From: Macrolepiota albuminosa
Taxonomy: Eukaryota > Basidiomycota > Agaricomycetes > Agaricales > Agaricaceae
Reading direction: 5' to 3'
NCBI GenBank assembly: GCA_027475525.1
Contig: JAMWFC010000082.1
Coordinates: forward strand, 1,426,001 to 1,490,000
Length of the DNA: 64,000 nucleotides
Position numbers and translations under genes: made by a program. The notes under the pieces were generated by a model. The model saw only the letters and a list, made by a program, of their open reading frames with translations. It was not told the DNA's origin and searched no databases. Positions 8,380-16,919 of this stretch are shown piece by piece; the stretch's first letter is position 1; every line of letters starts with the position of its first letter.

Positions 8380-10902
8380 ATGTCCACTTCTTTCGACGCC
8401 TCTGCTCTCCGCAATTTCCTGGCTAAGGCCTCCTATTTATTTGATCGCGCTAAGTCTGTCGGTCCCGCCGATGCGCCACAAACCGTCCCTGGTATTATGC
8501 AACTCTATCGGCGCTGGCTCGTGGTCCGCGGCTCCGACAGTTCCTGGGAGCGGGGTGACGAGGTTCGCGAGTGGTGCGTGGCCCGGTACCGTGAGTATGA
8601 GGGTGCCGATTGGTTGCGCCCTTTCGCGGACCTTTTCGTAAGTTTTCTAAGTTTGATTTTGGCGTTGTGGCGCTAAGGTTCAGCGCCCATACTAGGCTCC
8701 TTCCTTATCTGACGAGATCGACGCGTTGTTGGCTAGCACCGAGGTTAGCGAAGTAAGTCCTTCCTTCTCCTCCCCCCTTTTTCCACTGTTAATCCTTGAG
8801 TAGTCGGTTGCTACGTCTCCCACCGTCGCCAGTCTTCCTACTGCCCCCTCGGCCTCTACTGTCCCTTCTGTTCCTACCGCCCCTCCTTCTTCGACTTCTG
8901 TTCCGCCTCCTTCTGTTCTTGGCAGCCCTTTTCGTGGCGCTGCTTCTTCCACTCGCCCTGCCCCAAGCGCTGCTTCTCCCGTCCGTACTGCCCCTCCCCA
9001 TTCGGCCATCAAACGTATTGCCGTTTCTCGTAGCGAGCCACGACCCGGCCCGACGCGCCCAACTTCTCACGGTCCTCCGCGTAATTTCGCCATTGTTATT
9101 GAACGAGCGCCTCCTGCTCGTGCTAGTTCTCCTCCCAAACGTACCGTGCGTTCTTTTCCTATCTTCCTTACTCCATTTTTCTGACTTCTCCCCCTTCCAG
9201 ATCAATCTCCCTGCTCGTGTTCCCCCTTTGTATGTCGTAAGTGCTTTGCTTGTTGTCGCTTGACTTTAGCGCCTAAATGTTAATGTCGATAGGCGCCTAA
9301 CCAGACCATGTTCACCGACGCGGAGCTTCGCGACCTTTTGCGCCTTCGCCGTGATACTACCGTCATTGATACCGGCGTTCCGGCTGGTGTCCAAGTGCTG
9401 GGCGGCAAGAAGAAGGTTACCGTTGCGCCCTTGGAGCGTCGCGCGTTTAGGGCAAAGATTGGCGCGGTAAGCACTGTTTTGCCCCTTTGGAGGTTCATGC
9501 CGTCGCTAACTTCTTTCTTAGTGTGACAAGTGTTGGTCTGAGAACGACCCTGAGGGCTGCTGGTTTCCTACCGCGTCTCTGCCTTGCTATCGGTGCGATG
9601 CGTTGAAACGAGGCTGCGCTTTCAACGGGATTCGTACTCGTGAACGTGGTAGGGACGCCATTATGCAAAGGAACTATGAGCGCGCAGTGTTGGTTCGTAA
9701 CGCCCGGGACTTCGTGCTGCAGCAACGTGATTTGGCGGCTACTCACCAACCCACGGTAATCAGCGCAGCCAGCCTGGCGCTGCCGACTACTCAGGATGGT
9801 ACTACCGTGGCGGCACCTTTTGCTCGCTCTCCTCGTCGTCCCGTCCTTTCGAAGCGTAAGCCTGTTGTCGCGTCGCCTGGCAAGAGCCCTGGTAAGCGCC
9901 GCGAGCTAGCGCCCGCTACGCCTGTGGTTTTGTCTTCGACCGAGTCTTCTACGGATGAGGGGGAAGGCACTGAGAGGGATGCCGAGGGAGAGGATGATGA
10001 TGAAGCTGAGCCCGTTGTTGATGCCGATGCGCTGTTGGCGGTACGCGCTCTCCTGCTTCGCCTTACTCCCCCTATCGCCGCTAACCCTCGTCAGAGTGAC
10101 CCCAGTGGTAACCAGTACGCATTTCCCTAACTCCTCTTCTCTCCGCGTGCTAACTTCTTGACTGATAGGTCCCCCACTCCGGTTCCCGTCGTCGTGGCTA
10201 TCCCTGCTGCCGAAGATGTCGTTATGTCTGACGCTGGCGCTACCCCTGCCCCCGAGTCGGTTGCGGCTAGCGACACTCCGGTGGCTCTCCCTATTACTCC
10301 GTCCCTTACTCCTCCCCACAGCTCCTCTTCTTTTCCTAGTAGTCGCGAGACTTCTGCGGCGCCGGAATCCGAAGGAACCCTGGTGCCGGAAGGTGAGCGT
10401 CGTCGCCGCTGGAGATACTTGCCTCCCTACGGCATCCATCTTTCTTCCGCCAGAGCTATGTCCCCCGGCGACGAGCGCCATGAGTGGACACCCCGTGCGC
10501 CTGTAACTGTCCGGGTACGTCCGTTTTTGTTTGTTCCCCCATTTCTCCCCTTTTCTAACCTTCCATAAGTTCGATCCCTTTTGGACTCCCCCTCCCGCCA
10601 TGCGAGTTTCTGGTGACGCCTTCCCTTGGCTCGGGGACGAGTTCTCCTATCCTGTTACCCCTCTCCGCCCTTCTGCCGACCTTCGCCAGCAACTCCGCCA
10701 TATCGAGGATGCGACCGAAGCCGTTGGTCGCGAACTTGCCAACCTGCGTCCTCGTGTTTCCACCTTAGCTCGTCGCGAACGCCTCCTTCTCGAGCTTCAT
10801 GACGATATTACAGCTGCGCTTGAGTGGCAAGCGAGTAACTCGATCCAGGACGGGGACTTGCTTCCTTTGGGCGATCCCGCCCTTCCCGAGTATGATCCGT
10901 AG
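8380..10902 (+). CDS. Antisense gene 1 of element C: eight-exon protein with six-cysteine cluster
   Basis: I infer exons 8380-8637, 8696-8752, 8804-9145, 9201-9236, 9293-9466, 9522-10114, 10169-10514 and 10570-10902 (stop TAG), about 712 codons. Introns are 51-58 nt with GTAAGT, GTAAGC, GTGCGT or GTACGY donors. Exon 1 is likely helical, with 'EVREWCVARYREYEGADWL'. Exon 3 is Pro/Ser-rich. Exon 6 opens with C-x2-C-x8-C-x8-C-x2-C-x6-C ('CDKCWSENDPEGC' onward), followed by an acidic tract. The last exons carry 'WTPPPAMRVSGDAFPWLG' and 'GDLLPLGD'. Elements A and D have the same exons at the same phases, with diverged but aligned protein. The cluster resembles fungal Zn2Cys6 but has a longer first loop, acidic rather than basic. 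Function unknown; a regulatory or nucleic-acid-binding role is a guess. Confidence 0.75.
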
Positions 10903-11424
10903 TTGCCGACCCTTAGCGCTTTTAAACTTTTATGGACTTAGTCTTTTTGATACGAACTTTGTAGTATGTGATCCTATAATAAACGCTTCCCTTGGCTTCA
11001 AATCGTCAGTTTGTAAGTAATCAAAAGAAAATAAGTAAAAAGGGGAAACGCTCAGTAGATCATCATGGCGCAAAAACCCCTGTTGCCGGCGCGGCCCAAT
11101 AGCCATTACCGCGCCAGCCTAAGTAGAAAATAGGAACTGTCTGTAAATAAATAAGCGGATCCATGTAAGAAGTAACGCGTATAAAGAAATAGAAAACCAG
11201 TGATCGCTTTGTGGCTATTCGGTGATGGTGAGCATAAGCGCTAGGTCTAGAATGGCGATTTCCTTTCTGCGCGATCCAACCATGAGTCAAGCGCCTCTCA
11301 TTGGCTAGTATCTTCGTCAGGGTCCTCGTTCTTTGTGAAACGTCCTCCCACGCTGTCGCCGTTCTAACTCTAGCCGTGTCCTATAAATTGCATATGCATC
11401 AACTGGATCTCATCAGTCTTCGCG
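10903..11424. other. Spacer between antisense genes 1 and 2 in element C
   Basis: No coding sequence seen. An 'ATAATAAACG' at about 10975 could act as a polyadenylation signal for gene 1. A TATAAAT at 11382-11388 lies 43 bp upstream of gene 2. Confidence 0.4.
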
Positions 11425-11937
11425 ATGACCAGCCCGACCGGCCTGGTGTGGACTCCCCGCTGTGATCGTGCTCACGTCATGATGGACCCTCCCACTTTCC
11501 TAGAGCGTGTCACCTCTTTCCTTCACCACTATCCTACTGGCAGCGTGCCAGAACTGGACGATGGCGTCCTCGAATTAAGTCGTCGCTGCCAGTTGCTGCG
11601 TGCGGCCTGTGAGATCTGGTCGGATAGCAAACCTCTGATGCAGTTCGGTATGGAGAAGGCCTGGAGTCGCATTTTTCAGGTGCGCTCCTGCCTTTTTCGC
11701 CCTCTTCTTTGCTGACAGTCGCTAATTAAAGCAAATTCCTCCCACCTCCACGCGAGAGCGTCTTGAGCTGCTGCTGGAAGAAAGCCACTATCTGGTCCGT
11801 CTGTCCTTACCCCGTTACTCCTTTCTTTTCCTGTCTAACCGCGCCTTCTTCACCAGTCTCCTCGTTCTTCTACCGGTGGTCGCCTCTTTCGTGGCCCCTC
11901 TGACGGGGCGCGTCTCCTCCTGTTGCCCGCTCCTTGA
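11425..11937 (+). CDS. Antisense gene 2 of element C: three-exon, 132-residue protein
   Basis: Inferred exons 11425-11679, 11732-11794 and 11857-11937 (TGA); all junctions are phase 0, with introns of 52 and 62 nt. Exon sizes of 85 and 21 codons mirror gene 1's first two exons (86 and 19). Exon 1 contains 'FLERVTSFLHHYPTGSVPEL' and resembles gene 3's 'ILDRIEHFLAIMPTGGFP'. Exon 2 ends 'RERLELLLEESHYL', comparable to gene 1's 'DEIDALLASTEVSE'. The last exon is short and Ser/Gly/Arg-rich and lacks the cysteine cluster. A TATA box lies 43 bp upstream. It may be a shortened duplicate of gene 1's 5' part. The donor GTCCGT of intron 2 is unusual. Function unknown. Not seen in A or D. Confidence 0.5.
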
Positions 11938-12178
11938 TTTGCTTCCGCCTCCCATGTCGTTTATGTAAGGTGATCTTCCCTTCTCCGTAGCGCCACAGAA
12001 CTGACAGATTTTAGATTCTTGATTTCCAATGTCGTCGTATATTAATTGCATCGTTGTTGTCGCCCCCTCCCCTCGTGATTGTTTCGCCCATGTAAAAGTT
12101 CCTAAGTCGCTGCGACCCTGCAAGTAGCTAGAGATATTTTATGGGCTCTGCCGCCCTTAAGTTCGTTAGTATTTTGTC

Positions 12179-12897
12179 ATGCAAGCACCCTCCATACTTC
12201 TCCCAGATCCGGAACTTCCTTACCGCCCCGCGATCTTGGATCGTATTGAACATTTCCTGGCTATTATGCCTACGGGGGGCTTCCCTCATGAAAACGGAAA
12301 TACCATGACCCTGGTGCGCCGATATCGTATCCTGTTGGACGTTTCCACCGAATGGATGATAGACCAGGATGAGTCTCTGGTCACGGTTCGCCTCCTGTTA
12401 GCGCGTATCTTGTTCGTTGCTCATGTGTTCGCAGTCGACTATTACGCCTAGCGCAGCAAGTTTGGCAAGCCTTCTTCGGGAGACCGGTAGTTTGGTTAGT
12501 CCATAGTTCTTTCCTTTTGACCTTGGGTTGCTAATTCCATGCCGTTGCCAAGAGCCTTTCATGGCTTCCCCTTCCGCTCCTGGTTGAGTCCCGTGCCCGT
12601 AGGGCAGTCCTCGACCGCGTGGTCTTTCCTTTCCCGCCTTCGCTTCAGCCCTCCTACGAGGAGTGGGACCTTTCCCCCGAACTCGCTGCCCCTCCTCCAG
12701 GCGCTCCTCCTGCGCCAACTCCTAGCGCTCCCGTACCTTCATCCTGCATTCCTCCCGCCGTATTTCACAACGCGCCGCCTTCGAACACTCCGGTGCCTAC
12801 ACCAGGCGCCCCTCTTCCTCCTACAGGCGATCCTCCCTCCTTTAGGCGGCCCAGGGAGCGGGTCCGAGGTTCTCGTCGCCGGTCTTCTTCAGCGTAG
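12179..12897 (+). CDS. Antisense gene 3 of element C, tentative spliced ORF
   Basis: An ATG at 12179 opens an 85-90 codon frame ('YRPAILDRIEHFLAIMPTGG', later 'RRYRILLDVSTEWM') that parallels exon 1 of gene 2. A second coding block ending at TAG 12895-12897 reads from about 12553, with 'PSYEEWDLSPELAAPPPG' followed by a Pro-rich tail and a basic 'RRPRERVRGSRRR' end. How the blocks join is unclear; at least one intron lies between about 12405 and 12552. It converges on the pol gene, whose stop is at 13045. Function unknown. Confidence 0.35.
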
Positions 12898-13044
12898 CTC
12901 GTAACGTAGTAACCGTAGTTGATCTTGTGTTCTCGCCTGTACCATAGCTATTTATGTCGTCCAACATACCTTCCGAAAGGGAGACATGACCTAAGTTTAC
13001 TTAACGGGGGCGCTAACACCTAGCGCCTCGTCCTTCGCCTTCCT

Positions 13045-16000
13045 TTACTGTTCTTCGTCGTCTTCAACAGGGGTCTCGTCATCATCCACTAACTCCGTTT
13101 CTTCCAGTTCTCGTAGCTTAGCCGTGTCAATGTCCAGCGCCGACGAAGGTAAGGGAATGTGTTCCCGCGCTAAGTAGGGGATGAGTCGAAACGCCGCTAC
13201 TGGTCGATGCAAAACTGAGCCGTCCAACTCGCAGAGTACATAGGCGCCTCCCCTATTGCGGGAAACCACTATTAGGGGTCCCAGATACCGAGGTCGCATC
13301 TTTTTGTTATGGGTAACTTCGATCTTTGAGTTGCGCATTAGTACGAGGGCGCCAGAGGTGAAGTTGTAGTCTCTAATCGTGGCGCTGTGCTCGCTTTCAA
13401 ATCGTAGCGCAGCTTGTCGTCTAGTTTGAAATACTACTTCGTGTAAGCGCTCGAGATCCTCCATGCGTCGCTGTAAGTCTATAGCGCGCCTAGCAATCAT
13501 GTCGGTGGAAGATAGTATCGAATTCGGGGGTGGCTGTAAGTAAGTAGCTTCCACTATGTCGGCCGGGAGGAGTGGATGGGTGCCTGTCGCCGCGTAGTAG
13601 GGTGAACAACCCATCCTTTTTCGTACGGTAACCCTCTCCGACCAGAAGACCGAATAAGTCGCTTCGCTCCAGCGACTTTCGTCACCATCGACCGCCTTAA
13701 ATAGCGCCTGTCGAACGTCGAAATGAGGCCTTTCTACGATTCCGTTGGCGCGCTTGTTGTAACCAGAAACCCGTATGTGTTGAATGTTGTACTTCTTGGC
13801 AAGATAAGTGAGCGCCTTAACTATTGGCGCTCCATTGTCTGTGACGATCTCGTGAAGGGCTCCCCATCTGCAGATAACGTCCTCAAAGAGCCACTTAGCT
13901 ATAGCGTCTGTATTTTCCCGTTGGAGCATACGGAACTCCGGCCAATGTACCAAGGAACACCTTCCTTGAATGATATACTTGTAGCGCCCTGACTTGGGCA
14001 TGTGCATGGTGTCGATATATATTTTTCCAAATAGCGGCGCTGGGGTCGCTACTGTTGGGGGAATAAGAACCTGACGTGTCTGCTGGATTTGACAGAGATG
14101 ACAAGTGCGAATATACCACGCAATATCGGCGCTAACTTGAGGCCACCAAAAGCGCTCCAAAAGGTTCGCTCTTGTTGCGTAAAGTCCACGGTGTCCCAAG
14201 TCATCGTGCATAGCGCGTAGAACTCTAATTCGATTGTCCGGTTTAATTACTAGCTTGTGGGCGCCATCTCTATTTCGTCGCCAAAGTCGGTTTTCCACTA
14301 TAAAGAAGGTCGTCGCGTATCGAATGAAGGTGGCGTATTCCGTATCCGTAAGGTCTGATGGTCGTCGCAAATCCTGTAGCCACTTCCTAACCTGGCCAAC
14401 TCGCTGATCTTCTGACTTAGCTTTGGCGCTTCGAGGTACCGCCGAATATGGTAAGTTATGACTGTCTTCCCGCAAGGGTCTTGGTTCCTCAACTATCTTT
14501 AGATCGTTAGATGGCTTAGCGACGTTATAGATACTGGCCGTGTAAAAAGTTGATGATGCCTGATATGGTCGGGGCTGGTACGGAACAATAGGGTGAAGCC
14601 AATTTGAAACTGGTTGGTCTTCGCGAAGCGCCGGAATAGGCAGCTGAATGATATGCACGAAACCATGCAATCGATCGATCCAGTCGTCAAATACATCGTT
14701 GTCGCTATCGTCTAGCGCTTCATCTTCCGGTTGTCTGGGTCGCCTAGATAATCCGTCCGGCCCGTGGAATGCACTTCTGACGTGTACTAACTCGAAGTGA
14801 AACATTAATATCGCTACTACCCAGCGGTTCATACTGGCCGACGGCTTGCACTTCTGACGTGTACTAACTCGAAGTGAAACATTAATATCGCTACTACCCA
14901 GCGGTTCATACTGGCCGACGGCTGAATATCAGGGTTCTGGAGCATTCCTTGATGTAACGCGCGTCGACCTCGACAATCAGATTTCGTACCCCAATGAGGT
15001 ACATGCGCAGCGCCTGAAACGATCGAAACAAGCCATATAACTCGAGCTTGGGCTGACTGTAGCGCGATTCTCGGTCGTTAAGGGTAATCGATCCGAAACG
15101 ATTGTAGCGCCTGATTTTTCGGTTCGCGCTATCACACTGGCACAAGAAGAAGCCAACGGCGATATATGATGTGTCAACAGCAAGTATAACGGGATCGGCG
15201 GTAGTATAGTCAATGGGTACCAATGGTTTCCAACGGCGATATATGATGTGTCAACAGCAAGTATAACGGGATCGGCGGTAGTATAGTCAATGGGTACCAA
15301 TGGTTTGCTTCCTGTAGCGCCTTTACTAAGTCCTTCTGGGCATTGATTTGATCGGGTCCGAATTCGAAGGGGACCCCTGAACGGGTTAGGCGATTAAGGG
15401 CGTTTGCGCGATGAGAAAAATGGTGTATGAACATGCGCAGCACCCCTACAGTGCCCAAGAACGCGCGAACTTCCGAGAGGTTATGACAGACCCCCCACTT
15501 CTCCAACAGCGCTAATCGGCTCTTTTCTGGAATCCTGCCTTCTGGCGTGCAAACGTGCCCCAAAATTTTAAACTGCGGTGCGCAAAGAACGAGCTTGTGC
15601 CCTGAAAACGTCCCGCCACTATACTTCATGCGCTGAAGTACTCGGTTAACCAGTTGAAAGAATTCCCATAGCGCCATGCGAATATTAGGGTTATCCGGGT
15701 GAACTTCGGGCTTGCCATCCACCAATCGCCAATCCTTCGGGCCTTTAACTCCTACGTCGTCTATGAAACTGAGCACATGGTGGGGTATTTCGGGCTGTAG
15801 GATAAACGTAATATCGTCGTGAAATATCGGTACCGAGTTTGTCCATCCCATAGGAAGTGTGACTAGTCGTAGCGCCCCAAACGGTGTTTGGAATGTCGTC
15901 AAGTCGCGAGAGGAAGGATGGATTAAGCGCTCGTCGTAGCCTACGTACAAATCCAGGGTAGCGCCACATATTCGTCCCGCGAAAGATTCAGCGACGTGAT

Positions 16001-16919
16001 CGGGAAATGGCGGTACCCCTGAATGACGAATGGTGACTTTGTTTAGCGGTTCTAGGCTGTGAACTATACGTAGCTTCCCGTTTTTCTTTAGTACGCAGAA
16101 CCACCTCGAGCGGTAGGCCGAATTAGAAGGCTCGTATACACCTGCCGCTATCTTGGAGCGAATAATTTGGCAGACTTCGGCTTCGATGCCCGGGGGTATG
16201 GGTCGGTTATGCTCAGTCCAGGGTACGTGCGGTATGGTTGGGATGACCACTGGTGGAAAGAAGTCAGTTCTAAGTTTACCGCGTTCTGAGTCCTCCCATG
16301 CAAAAGCCTCATTCTGTTTTTGCATGATGTCGACTAGTACGTTCATCTCCTCCGTCGAGAGGAAGCCGGTATCGTGGGCGCTAAGAAATAGCGCCTTTCG
16401 TTCTTCTGTAAATCGTCCTGTTGGTTCAAAGGGTGGTGGATTCGGATCGAGTTTTGGCAGGGTAGCCAAAGGGTCGCCTATTATTTTTCTTTCGATGCGA
16501 AATTCCTCGGGTACGGCGCTCGCTACCGGCTTCGTTTTAAGCGCTACGGGTTTATATTTCTTCTTGACCTGAACCCCTTTGCGCTTAGGGGTACTATTGT
16601 TAGCAAACGTATTATAAATAGAGTCATGGTTTCTAGCGAAACCTGATATCAAAGATTCTTTAGAGTCGGGAGTAGAAACGAAATAAGTGTCTGTTGAAAG
16701 GTTTTCAGTAATATCTGACGCAGTGAGGTATAAGTAGGATAACGCTTCACTAGTAAGCGACGAAGAAGAATTCAAGACTTCATGGGCTAAAGGGGTATAT
16801 GATATAAAATTTACTTGCCCAGTCCGATGGTTATAGTCCAAGATAAGCGCTTCATCTCCATGATCCCCATCACTCATCTCCTCGATGGCGCCGGAAAACA
16901 CTCGCAAGGGTCGTCGCTA
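13045..16919 (-). CDS. pol: Pol of element C: RT, RNase H, integrase (split by two 77 bp artefacts)
   Basis: The minus-strand pol frame opens in the gag overlap. Reverse transcriptase: 'GKLRIVHSLEPLNKVTIRHS', palm 'GATLDLYVGYDE', catalytic 'SFIDDVGV', where the first residue is F instead of Y. RNase H: 'DPVILAVDTSYIAVG', 'KLELYGLF', 'VEVDARYI'. Integrase: an HHCC finger ('HDDLGHRGLY' to 'CHLC'), then aspartates in 'YIDTMHMPKSG' and 'IVTDNGAP', glutamate in 'GIVERPHFDV', and a GPY/F-like end 'RPRYLGPLIVV'. Two perfect 77 bp duplications (14770-14923 and 15153-15306) shift the frame. Without them the frame looks continuous, about 1,230 codons. Likely expressed as Gag-Pol by -1 frameshifting. 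Confidence 0.9.
14770..14923. repeat. Perfect 77 bp tandem duplication 1
   Basis: 14770-14846 equals 14847-14923. Elements A and D have a single copy here. Probably an assembly artefact; breaks element C pol. Confidence 0.95.
15153..15306. repeat. Perfect 77 bp tandem duplication 2
   Basis: 15153-15229 equals 15230-15306. Single copy in elements A and D. Breaks the frame at the start of RNase H in element C. Confidence 0.95.

Noticed and set aside
9906..10601. 231-residue minus-strand open frame opposite the antisense gene of element C
   Set aside because: Arg/Gly/Ser-rich shadow of GC-rich exons; the plus-strand reading has conserved introns and homologues in A and D.
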